A stretch of 64,000 bases of DNA from Diphasiastrum complanatum. Taxonomy: Eukaryota; Streptophyta; Lycopodiopsida; Lycopodiales; Lycopodiaceae. The stretch is from the NCBI GenBank assembly GCA_029204225.1, contig CM055096.1, positions 41,124,519-41,188,518 of the forward strand. Reading direction: 5' to 3'. Under the pieces are notes generated by a model. It saw only the letters and a program-made list of their open reading frames with translations. It had not been told where the DNA came from and made no database searches. Made by a program: the position numbers and the translations under genes. Of the stretch, positions 1 through 11,700 are shown in pieces. How positions within the stretch are numbered: the stretch's first letter is position 1; each line of letters starts with the position of its first letter.

Positions 1-693
1 GAAAGAAATGAAGAGAGGAGGTCGCGACTGAGTTTGCACGCCCAAACCAGTCTCCTACATAGTGTTTTGAAGTGAGCCAGCGGTTGGAAGGGCTTCCATC
101 AGTGCACAAAAGTGTGTAGAACCATCGGATTTCGTGGCATCTGGATGGACGATGGAGATTAAATGAGATTGGGCCGTTGGATCCTGATAAGCCATTGGAT
201 TTATTTAAATCCACATGAATTTCGATGGAAGGAACCTGAAGTGTAATTCACATTGCAACTTCATTGAAGTGAGAGTTGGGTCCAAACTCACTGAAGGGTG
301 GAGTTTCTTCAAAGTGAAAAAACAGTTCTAAAGTTCTAAAAGTCCCTATTTTCTAGTCCTTTGCCCGTTTTGACCCAAACGAAAGGCTATAACCTCCAAA
401 CGAAGGGCACCCGGACTGTACCTGCAAGTACGGTACAACAAAAAAAAGTGATTGTAGTGGAGAAAGTGTTCAGAGTGCGCCAAAAGTGATTTCACCATTC
501 CACTGGACACGTTGTTGGGAGTTGACGACTGAGTGCATTTCGGAAGGCGACGCCGATTTGGCTTTCAAATTGGTGGAAAAGCGGAGAGTGGCCTGGTAAG
601 GGAAAAAGTGCAGGTCATTATTTTTAACTTCTGACATCACTGTTGGCCTCGGTATACTGTTTTTAACCTACGGCAGAAGTTTCAAGCAATTTT

Positions 694-1291
694 GTGATGG
701 CAAACATGGGAGAGTCCATTTTGAGTGAAAGTAGCAAATTGGACGGGATTTCCAACTATGCAGTGTGGAAATTCAAAATGAAAAACATACTGATGGAGAA
801 AGACGTGTGGGAAGTCGTCACAGGTGATGAGAGAAGGCCGCCAAATGAAGCAGATATCAAAGTGTTCGACAAAAAGATGAGAAAAGCTTTGACCTAACTT
901 GTCAGTGAAGGACCACATCATTACCCACATTTGTGATGATGGTACACCCAGACATGCATAAGGTGCTAAAGGAGCAGTTTGAGACGTCAAATCCGTCAAG
1001 AATCATGGTTTTGAAGTCAAAGCTAAATAGTGCCCGCATGGAACAAGGAGAGCACATTCAGACGTACATGACCAGAATCAAGACAATGAGGGATGAACTG
1101 CATTCTATTGGTGAGCGCATACGTGACGTGGAGTTGGTGCACAATGCATTGTGTGGCATTGCAGAACCCTATCAGATGTTTGTGAGCGGAATAGCATCAA
1201 GAGAAAGATTGCCAACCTTTGACGAGCTCACAGGAATCTTGATGCAGGAAGAGCAACGACGAGAAATGGTGAAAGCTAGACGTCACCTTTA
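694..1291 (+). pseudogene. copia gag fragment (element A)
   Basis: Two frames (694-897 and 933-1291) together give a copia Gag nucleocapsid-precursor relic. It starts MANMGESILSESSKLDG and contains the conserved SNYAVWKFKMKN segment of copia Gag. The same protein is nearly uninterrupted on the minus strand at 47387-48055, which shows that the break here near 893-933 is a frameshift plus a short change, not an intron. The C-terminal zinc-knuckle part is deleted: after EEQRREMVKAR the sequence jumps into the integrase core. Confidence 0.85.
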
Positions 1292-2443
1292 TTGATGATA
1301 TGTCACGTAAGACGTGGATCTACTTCTTGAAGAAGAAATCAGATGCATTTGATAACTTCAAGAGCTTCAAAGCATTGGTCAAAAATCAGACAGGTAGGAA
1401 AATCAAAGTCCTAAAATCAGATAGTGGAGGTGAGTACAAGTCTAATGACTTCAATGATCTTTGTGATCAATGTGGGATTAAAAGACAATTTACGCAAGCT
1501 CATACTCTTCCTCTCACTAGTGTAGCTGAGCGCAAGAATCGTACGATTGTGGAAAGTGCCAGATCTATGCTAGCTAAGATGAAACTACCAAAAGATTTTT
1601 GGTCAAAAGCATGTAGCACGACAGTCTATCTTCAAAATAGAAGTCCTACCATTGTCATACCAAAGATAACACCTGAGGAAGCATTCACGAAGAAGAAGCC
1701 AAAGGTGAACCACCTGCAAATCTTTGGATGTAAGGCCTTTGTACACATTCCTAAAGAAGAAAGACGTAAACTTGATGTAAAAGCTATCAAGTGCATATTC
1801 CTAGGATATGATGATCGTGTGAAGGGCTATCTATAGATGTTTTGATCCAGTGGAAAACAAAATCCATATAAGCCGTGATGTTATCTTTGATGAATCCAAG
1901 ATGTATGAAGACGAGGATGCTGAGAAGATAGACACATCCAGTGGGAAAGATGGTATAGTGAGGATACCACCTGATGATGATCCATTCATTGACCTTTCGA
2001 CTGATGAACATGAGGATACATCTCAAGATACTACTACTCAACCTCAAGAGATAGGTTGGAGAGGTAGGGACAAACCTTTTGGTGCAAGAAGGATTGAAGT
2101 TGCAGGTGACAAACGCAAGGAGAAGGATGTACCGTGGGACACATTTTCACCAGGAAGCCGATCACCTGACAGGAAGCTCCCTAAGTGGTTTCAGAGATTG
2201 TTGGAGAGCCACGACATGGATGACTTTCTAGGATCATCTAGCCAAGGAGAGCTACGAAGATCAACAATAGAGAAGATACAACCTGAAAGGTATGAAGCAA
2301 ATTATGCTCTCTTATCTAGCATTATTCAAAGCAAAGAATCTTCGACTTATAGTGAAGCGAAGGATGATGACATTTGGGTCAAGGCCATGGGAGAGGAGAT
2401 GTTATGGTATGTTGATGACATTATTTTGAGTGGTATGATCTAG
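1280..2443 (+). pseudogene. copia integrase core and linker (element A)
   Basis: The integrase segment begins inside the catalytic core (FIDDMSRKTWIYFLKKKSD), so the N-terminal HHCC zinc finger and the first catalytic Asp are absent. The second Asp region (KSDSGGEYKSN, about 1417-1446) and the VAERKNRTIVESA segment carrying the catalytic Glu (about 1522-1560) remain. A stop at 1834-1836 and a frameshift separate the core from the acidic linker (1850-2400). At about 2400 the linker is fused to the RT motif WYVDDIILSG, so almost the whole palm domain is deleted. Identity to the element at 45.6-46.4 kb is high over the integrase part. Confidence 0.82.
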
Positions 2444-3395
2444 ATGGAATAAGAGATGTAAAAGTTGCATTATCCGAAGAGTCTAAAATGGTAGATCTCG
2501 ACCTATTGAGCTTCATTCTTGGAATAGAATTCATAACAGGATGTGATTTTAGCTTCATTTGTCAATCTAAGTATGCTACATCCATCCTAGATAGATTTGG
2601 AATGAAGAATTATAAAGGCATTGAGACTCCAATGGAACAACATGTAAAAGCATCTATTGTTGGTGATGAAGCATTCTTTCAAGACATCACCTTATATAGA
2701 AGGCTTATAGGCTCCTTGATATATTTAACTATAATTAGACATGATATTAGTTATAGTGTTGGAAAAAAACATTGGAAGATGGCCAAAAGAGTTCTTAGAC
2801 ATATTTCATCAACTAAAATGTTTGGCATGTTGTATAGAGGAAATAATCTTGGCTTAAGAGGTTATAGTGATTCGGGTTTTGCAGGTGACAAAGTGGATCG
2901 AAAGTCAATAAGTGAATTTGCCACCTTCTTATGTGATGGAGTAGTATCATGGCTTTCCAAAAAGCAAGATGCAATCTCTTTATCTTCCACAAAATCCGAG
3001 TATAAGTCCTTGACATCAACATGCAAGGAGGTCTTATGGCTCAAAAGGCTATTGGTGGAGTTTCATGTCATTAAGCAGGAGGTTCCTATCATTCATTGTG
3101 ACAATCAATCAGCCCAATCACTTGCTACTAATGCTAATTCCATGCAAGGGGCAAACACATCTAGATTGCTCATCATTTTGTGAGGGAGAACGTGCAAGCC
3201 GAAGGGAATATCAAGCTTCAACATGTGCCATCATCAAGTTGCTTAGCTGATTTGTTCACTAAATCTTTACCTAAAGATTCATTTCGTAAGCTAAGATCTT
3301 CAATTGGAGTAGTTGATAGAAGTATCATAATTTCCAAGGTTAGATTTGAGGAGGAGTGTGAAAAATTGCCTATTTTGGCAAATCTAGCCATGTAG
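2440..3395 (+). pseudogene. copia RT C-terminus and RNase H of a second family (element A)
   Basis: The reading frame from 2488 to 3183, continued in another frame to 3395, encodes the end of reverse transcriptase and RNase H. RNase H acidic residues are visible in YSDSGFAGD, STKSEYKSL and HCDNQSAQS. The terminal motif CLADLFTKSLPKDSFRKLR is the usual copia end. The sequence differs strongly from the RNase H of the element at 44 kb although gag and integrase match that element, so element A is a mosaic. Whether the mosaic arose by template switching or by later deletion between two insertions cannot be decided from one copy. Confidence 0.82.
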
Positions 3396-3938
3396 TATAA
3401 TGTAAATTTTGTACATAAGTGGTTTCCACACATGTGAGGCCAAGATGCCACGTGGAAAACCACTCCTAATGTAATTTAGGTCAAGTCAAGAGAGTTCATC
3501 ATGTCTATTTGATAGTGTTCCCTACATTATAGGACCTACACCTTGATTTGTAACGAGATTTTGACCAACTAGCTACCTACCTAGCATGACTCTAGGAAAT
3601 AGACTAGGGTTTCATTTTAGGGGCAAAAAAGGCTAAGTTAACCTTCCTTATTACATGCTGGAAATTCACCTAAATTTTCAAAGGAAGTCACTTTTGCTAT
3701 GTATTCCATCTCTCCATAGTGAGAAGATAGATTATTTTTGGAGCTCATTGGCAATCTCAAGCTAGTTCACTATGTACATTGAGCTTTTGTGATCCGAATG
3801 AAACCAAAGTAATTTGTACTTGTTTCTCAGCTTGCAGGCCGTACTACAACCTGTAGTACACGTGTGAGGTTGGATTTGATGATTGATTAGTGCTTTTGAT
3901 TGCCATTGCTTGTTGTTTGTCAAATTGCCAGATCAACA
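3357..3938 (+). repeat. putative 3' LTR of element A
   Basis: A purine-rich tract (TTTGAGGAGGAG, 3345-3356) directly follows the RNase H end and is followed by TGTGAAAAATTGCC, the expected polypurine tract to LTR junction. A plausible end is the CAACA at 3934-3938. No second LTR copy is present to fix the ends, so the right boundary is tentative. It contains direct and inverted copies of a CCACGTGG-like segment near 3420-3465. Confidence 0.5.
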
Positions 3939-4547
3939 TTTTGGTGACTAGCTTTTTGGTAGATTGTTAAGCAAGCAACCAATCACTCTTGTGGATCAAG
4001 ATCCATTTATGGTCTGAAAGTACAGTACTTTCACACATGATGGATTTCATATCCCTTGACTGTCATGCATGCGTCCGCATGTGTCTGCATGCGTATGCAT
4101 GTGTCCGCGTGGGCATTACTGGCCCTCATACCTACAACACGGTATGCATGCATGCCTGGCTCACACTGTCCTCTGCCCTCTGGTGGTTAGCTATTCCCAG
4201 ATGTTGGGTCGATATTGTTACGATCTTGTAACACATTGGTAGGGTCCTACAAGGAGATACCAGTTTGTTATGGTAAAAGCTTGGTTCATCTATAATGTTT
4301 AAAATAGTTGTAGGTAGAAGCTTGTTGAAGAAGTAACGATGAAGCTTGAAGAGGAAGCATTCAATCTTGTCCACAAGATGTGGCTATGTCTTATCAACAT
4401 CGTTAGATGAGTAACTTGCAAAGCAAGCAAGCAACAAAGGACAATTCCAAAAGTGTCTATTTAGAGGTATTATACCTTTAGCAAGTATGGCCTCTGTAGC
4501 CTTTTCGTATGTAATAAACTATAGCATGAAATAGTAAGATGTTATGC
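3939..4547. other. intergenic, no gene seen
   Basis: No coding signal. ATGCATGCGTCTGCATG-type alternating runs occur near 4064-4105 and 4143-4155. Confidence 0.5.
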
Positions 4548-4992
<445 letters not shown>

Positions 4993-7576
4993 AAGCCATC
5001 CATGTTTGTGTAAATGCACCTACTTTCCTTAATGAAGAGTCGTTATACCAATTGATGTGTTCAATATTGTTCGATCCATTGATTTTACTAGGCACACATC
5101 GACATGGATTCAAAGAAATACATGATTCATTTGCATCAGCCATAGGTATATCCATCTATCTTGTTTTATCTATCCACCTATGTACAAATCCATAAATAGA
5201 AGAAGCTTAGAGCAATATTGACCTTGCATGAATGCAAAAGCATGTATATTCTATAAACTTGATGCTCCCTTATGAAATTACAATATTAAGTTATCAACTA
5301 GCACAATTCAAAACAGTAACCAGCACACGAAAGTATTATGGGTACATTGATTGTGCACTGGACAATTGATGTTTTCATTTAAATATATGATTTAGAAATG
5401 TTGCAAATAGATCCAAAGGACAAGAAAAAATGATTGCCAGAAAAACAACCGAGGGTTGATTGTTTAAGTTTGGCAAATATCGAGATTTTAGCTTTTGATT
5501 TTAAGTTGACAATAATTAATCATTCATGAAAGTCAATGATTATTATTTTGAAAAAATGACTTGGTTTAATTGGACAACCATATATCAAGTTCTGAATTGA
5601 GAAACACTTATGAAGATTATTTTAAAAATGTATGGTAGAAAAGCAAGTGGATATATACTTTGTGCCCTCTTTTGATGTGTTGTCTTCAGCTATTGTTCCA
5701 TGTTTTATTACGATGATTTTATTATGTTTGTAAAAGAAATTTGTCATGATGTGTTGTCAAAGTCAATTTTTTGTCTTTTTTGTAAACAATTTAGAGAATA
5801 CTCATGCAAAACATGATTTTAGGCTAAAAATAGGTAAGTCAAAAAATAGAAAAACAAAAAGTTACTCTTTTTTAGGTCAAAATCCCAAAACAAATGTCAT
5901 TGCCTTCAAATGTCAAAGTTGAAGGATGTGCTAATGTGATAGAGAGAAGTAACCCAATTAACTAGATTAAAAGAATCTCCAAGCTAAATTGTGATATGGG
6001 CTCTTCAATTACAAAATATCAGATCTAGCATGAGTCATAAAGTAAAATAACGAATTGAAATTATAATTTTTGTGTAATTGAAACATATCTCAAGAGAAGA
6101 AGAAAAATTTAGCTAGAGCTATGAATTTAGACAAAAATGATTTAAGACTTCGCTTTTACAAGCCAAAAACAATAAAAAAGAAAAATCGATGTGTTTCAAG
6201 CAAAGATGAAAATCATTTTACAAATATGCTTTTGCAAGCAAATAAATGGATTATATAGAGGAATAATTTTGGCATTCCTAAGTTCCTACTTGGTGTCATT
6301 CATTTTTTTTTTTGTTTGAAATCTTTGTCTAATTGGCTTTTTTAAACCAGTGTGGTGTGCTCTCTGAAATTGTTCTGTGCACACTCTTATTATTGTTAGT
6401 TAAGGAAGGTTGCGACATTAAAATAGGTGATATGTTACAAGAAGCTTTGCCTTTTGCAGGATGGTCATTCAAATCATTAAAGAATAAAAAAACAAAGATT
6501 GCATTTCAAAAGAATTACAATAAACATAAAAATATAATATAAAACATAAAAAAAAAAAACCGTTTTAAGGCTCAAACTCAACTAAGAATGACACCTTAGA
6601 TTTTAGCAAATAATCACAAAAGCTTATCGGGGGACAACTGTTAACAAGGTGATCTAAAAACTTGAGACGAACTTTGAGGTGCACATTGAATATTGAAAAA
6701 GAAAAAGTTGTGCAATCAAAAAAATCACAAAAAGTGTACTGAAATTCAATACAAGGTGATTAATTTATCATGAGAAGATGTCTCATGAAGGCTTTCAAAC
6801 ATTAAACAAATAAAAAACAAAAAATTCATTTAAAAAAAATGAAAATATAAAAAAGCTCATTTAAATGCTCAAACTCACTTACGCTCGACACTTCAACTTT
6901 CAACAAATCATCACAATAACCAACCAACCTCTATTGGAAAAAGCTACAAATTTACACATTTTTTAACTGAACTCGAATAGGCTATTGGAGTATGGGTGAG
7001 ACTTGACCTTGCATAGGTTTGCTTTTTCTACACACCATCAACAAAAAATCTAAGTGCCTTATATATGGAACAAGCAATTCTATGTGATAGCTTAAATTCA
7101 CTTGCCATGTTTGATCCGGTCAGGAAACATGAGGGGGCAATTGCCACTACACAAACATGAGGCTCCACCACACTTAACATGCGTAAAGTCGCTAAGGTTC
7201 TCCATATATCCAATATATGTGTTATAATAGTATGAATAAATCATAGTTGCATCAACGATTCTCGAATCGCTCGAGGGTTGCAAATTGTGGTACGTGATTT
7301 TTTTTTGGTAATATTTAAAACAAAGTTCACTCTCAACCAAACTTTTCACAGTTGCAAACAATTGAGAGGAGCAACAGTGGTGATCATTGAAGACTTGTTT
7401 GTTACTGCTCTCTAGCTACCAACCACAAGAATTATACCAGTCACCAAATATGATGATATTATAGCGTCATCATTGTTCAACATGGGTATCAAGAGAAAAC
7501 GTAAAGGATTAAAGATTGAATGGGTTTATAATTTCAGATCTAATTTTGGGTAGTTAAGTGAGATCTCGTTAATATG
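4993..7576. other. AT-rich intergenic stretch, no gene seen
   Basis: Only short reading frames without recognisable domains and many A or T runs. No tRNA, LTR or splice-consistent exon chain was seen. Confidence 0.5.
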
Positions 7577-7584
7577 AAATGAAC

Positions 7585-8185
7585 CATAGTTGCACAGAAA
7601 CGAGTTTCTAAAACCATGATTTCAGAAACGCGGTTCTGGCATAGAAACGTGTTAAAAAAAACATAAGATAATATATTTTTTTTTACAATGGGGGGCCATT
7701 TAGTTATGATGTTACAATGGGTATAATGATGTTGATCTAGTGTCCAAAATGCTATTTAGAGATTTTGCCAAATTTGTTTGCTAAGTTCAAGCCTTCAAGG
7801 CAATGAGATAAAATAGGGACAAGGCAAAAAAAAAGTCGTATTGTAAATGATTGAGGATAAAGCTTCTAGAGGGCAAATAATTGGCCTTTTAGCAATGGGA
7901 ACAAATTAGGATTGGGCAAGAGGGATCTTGACTGGTAGGTAGTGGGACATTCTAATTTTTTTTATAATTTTTTATATCAAAGGAGCTAAAGCGTAAATCT
8001 GGGCACCTGAACTGTACCATCATGTACTCGAAACATTTGGCAACCTAAACAGATGTAATGCCCTTAATTAGAGCTCTCATTTGATACCCATATTGCCCAC
8101 ACTAAAAAAAAAAAAATAGTTTCTAAAAAACGCTACCAAAATCCAAAAACATGTAACGCGTTTCTAGAAACGCAGTGCAACTATG
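7585..8185. mobile_element. hAT-like MITE, 601 bp
   Basis: The element has perfect 11-bp terminal inverted repeats: CATAGTTGCAC at 7585-7595 and GTGCAACTATG at 8175-8185. Both ends are flanked by the same 8-bp sequence AAATGAAC (7577-7584 and 8186-8193), the target-duplication length typical of hAT transposons. CA at the termini also fits hAT. Subterminal AGAAACG/CGTTTCT motifs repeat at both ends. The interior is non-coding and AT-rich, so this is a non-autonomous copy. Confidence 0.88.
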
Positions 8186-8317
8186 AAATGAACTACGTAG
8201 TACTTCGTAAACTTGACTCAAGTGGTTTTCGATAGTTTTGAAAAACTCCATTAAGTCCAATTTATTCTTTAACATAAGAAAAAAAAAATGTTAAAATTTA
8301 TATTTATATTTACAGGC

Positions 8318-8318
8318 G

Positions 8319-8349
<31 letters not shown>

Positions 8350-8360
8350 GTGTGTGTGTA
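8318..8360. repeat. microsatellite (CA)n(TA)n(TG)n
   Basis: The CA run, TA run and TG run form a self-complementary simple repeat. Confidence 0.95.
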
Positions 8361-8554
8361 TTTATTTATTTCTTGGAATTTAGAACACCTGCAAGCCCAA
8401 GTGTAGTGCACAAGTAAATTACACGTGGTGAGTAAATTTGGTACATTGTAAGCACGTGTATATTTAATAAGGCTGACAGTCACAGCCCACGGCTATATTG
8501 GCAATGCAGCATCTCATGCTCATGGTCTGAGCTCTGCTCGCTGGCTCGCGCGCG

Positions 8555-8557
<3 letters not shown>

Positions 8558-8597
<40 letters not shown>
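8558..8597. repeat. (CT)n microsatellite
   Basis: Perfect CT run just downstream of the NPH3-family gene's stop codon (the gene is on the minus strand). Confidence 0.95.
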
Positions 8598-8598
<1 letters not shown>

Positions 8599-8720
8599 AC
8601 GAAAAATTTACTAAATCGACGATACTAAGGTTGTGCAGAGCTAGCAGGGGAGAATAGATCTGTTACTTGCTGCCATCTGCTGGAAATGTAAATGTCTGAA
8701 TGCTAGGTAGGGGTAGTAAA

Positions 8721-11700
8721 TCAGGAAATGGAGTGGCGGCGTCGTCTGCAATGGCGAGAATCAGGCGTCTGTGGATGCTTGTTTACGGAGCTGGAGTCTC
8801 TTGTGCTCCAAAGGAAGGGATTCAGTTTATTTAATTTTTTGGTGAAGGAATGAAAGAGTTTGTTGGTGGAACCGGATTTCTCCATGTCTTGTTTCATGCA
8901 GTTATGGTCTTTCTCGAGATCTGTCAGTCTCATCCTCATCCTGGCGACTTCAAGCTTCAATTCTCTGTTCTCACGTCGTATCGATGCGTAATTGTCTCGA
9001 GGTGAAATTGCAGCACTGCGGGCCCCGCTACTGAACCCACTCTGTATTCTATGCGAGAATGGACCAATCGATTCATCTACAAATGAAGCAGCCATTGCTG
9101 TTCTTAATCTCATTTGCTCAAAGTACAGCACTTGAACCACAATTTGTACCGGAAGTCGCTCATTCTGTGCTGCGTGTGAGTATGCTTCTTGTGAGAGCTT
9201 TTGAACATCCATCAACTTGCATATTTTCTTCCGCTCTAATTCTGTAAGAGACGGATGGCTCTGCAAAACCCAATTATTTGCACAAGGTTGTCAGAAAAGC
9301 GGAAACAACTTTCTCACGACGGTTTAGAAAACCTGCTGATCGATGTTACCTCTGATATTTATTATAAGGCTTCTGAAACAATTGGCATGCTGACGATGGT
9401 CATGGTTACCTTGAGATATATATCTATTGCCCTGTACAGAGCATCGTCCACCACGCGTGCATGATCTGGAATTAATTCAGCAAGCGAGATAAATTTGCTG
9501 AGCTTGAGGTTGGAATCTGTTGCTATTTCAGCAAGGTAAGTATCAACAAGTTTTGCCACTTTTACTAGTGCACTTTGAGAAGGAGAGCCTTCACCATCTG
9601 AATCGTACATGATGCGTGATTCCTCGGGTTCTTCATGCTCCTTTTGTTGAAGAAAATTCTTCACAATTCGATGTATGATCTCTATGTCTAGGAGCGCATC
9701 TCCATTATAGGATAAAGAAGGAACGAGAAGATCATCAAGAGTGGCCTGATCCAGTTGCATGCCAAGTCTCTGCTCCAAATCAGATTTGCAGGCCACAGTC
9801 GTATCCAATATGTAAGCTGTGCGTAGTAAACCAAACAAAAAGCTGCACGATGTTGCATTCTTCTCTCGAGGTAACATACTTACGATCGTCTCCACTAATA
9901 TTTGTTGCTCTTGCTCCATTGCTGTTGTAGTATCATGAACTTTGAGCTTGAGACGCAACGAGTCTCTCCCAAAGTGTTTTCTGTTCAACCCTCTCAAATA
10001 ACGATCAGCATAATGCATCAGTGCTCCTCCAATGCTTTCATGTTTCAAACCCTGCGATCTCATGGCTGTCAAAACTCGTTGGTATAGATCGATTCTTAGA
10101 ATCGACAAGTCTTCAGCCCACCATTGATAATTTCCCCCTTTTTGCCGATAGCTTTCTTTGCCTTCCATTCGACCAGAGCTATTGTAGTCGGTGGGAGGAA
10201 AGTTAGAACACTTTTGTTCTCTACAAGCCTTGAAGGCAGCAGCGTCTATGCATTTGCTGACAATATCCAAATCTTCAGCCAAGGGAAGCAGGTTTTCACA
10301 GCTATGCAGCACCGCTGCTGCGTTGGCCAGACTTTCCGTGACCACTTCATTGACGAATGCCTCAGTCCGAGCTATTAAGTTGCCTTCTCCATAATCTTCT
10401 GTCATCTCAAGGTAATGAGCAGCACACCGCAGACAAGCAGCATTGGCAGTTGTGATTTCAAAATTAATGCCGTAGCAGAATTTGGCCACTCCCTCAAAAG
10501 CTTCTGCACCTCCAGGAATGTCAGAGAGCTTAACATATGATGCATCGAATTCCCTTGCTTCTGCAACTAGCTTCCTGATTCTTCCACTTCTTGAGACAAG
10601 AGGAAACTTCAACAAGACAAAGCAGAAAAAAGTGTTTATCAGTAAATTTGGTAAAGGTTGACCATGTTTGTAGTAAGCATCTAAAATTCTAAACTGATAG
10701 CAACGAACAAATTGGGAATCACGGAGCATTCACAATGAAATTTTGAGATGCCCCACATCCTCTAGAATTAGTTTCCCCAAAATCAAACTTCTAGGATATA
10801 CACCATGCATTCATACACTTCCTGTTTTTCAAACTTTGATAGATCCTAAATATAGTTGACTTATTGTTCAACCTTATTGGCAAGCCTTTCTATGCGGCAG
10901 GAGAAACAATTCAATTAGGTTTTGGCTACTTTTGAGAGAGACCTTAGAGTCACATGTATAGGGTTGCACTCACTCTAGAGTTTGCAGTAATTAAAGAGAG
11001 TTGATAATTTTCTCATTAAAGAGATTCAACCTTTTCTTTTCATTTTAGCTGATTTTGTTTAACCTGCAATTGTATGATGGACATAACTTCAAATCTAGAT
11101 CCTTTTTCTTTCACTCTAGATGTTTAATAAAAAAACATGCATTCATTTGATCTGAGTAAGCTTGGCCTGCAAGCCAGAGTAGATTAAGGCAACAATGAGA
11201 TGCATTAGGCGTTGGATGAATAATGCAAGCATAAGAATGCTCGAAGAAAGCCTAGTAGGCAAAGTAGTAGGAAAATTCTCTCTTAGCTTCTAGATATAAA
11301 ATGCTTGCGCTTTGAAGAGTTCTAAACAAGTTTCCAGTTATTGATCTAGGTACTCTTGGCCAGCAAGTCAGAATGATTCTTGACATCAGGACTGGATTGT
11401 CATTTAGCATTTCTAGCTAAGTGAATACTTTCATCACTTTTACATTGTCAGCAAATGTGTTCATTGATCAATTAATGTTCAGCACTGTCTTACTTGACTC
11501 TTAATTTTCTATGCACTTTCTTGCAAACATTTGCTATGTTCAAGCTCATCCTCTTGTGTTGTATTTCTTATTGGCCAAACTATGCCTGCCAATCACTAAA
11601 TGCAACAGTCTGAGTAAGTTCATAAATCATTAAATAGTTCTTTATGGGTATAGCTAGCTGTCTGTGTGTATGTTGTGTATGTGTGTGCATGTGTGAGGGA

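Larger units (their letters stand above)
1..3938 (+). mobile_element. Ty1/copia retrotransposon remnant A, chimeric and deleted
   Basis: A copia element enters from the left edge and runs on the plus strand: untranslated leader (about 1-693), gag, integrase, a sliver of reverse transcriptase, RNase H, a polypurine tract and a putative 3' LTR. Leader, gag and integrase are close in sequence to the minus-strand element at 43.9-48.3 kb. The RNase H part is clearly a different copia family. Two joints are visible: gag runs straight into integrase near 1280-1300, losing zinc knuckle, protease and the integrase zinc finger. The post-integrase linker runs straight into the YVDD region near 2400, losing most of RT. 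Frameshifts and stops break the reading frame, so the copy cannot encode its own proteins. Confidence 0.85.
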
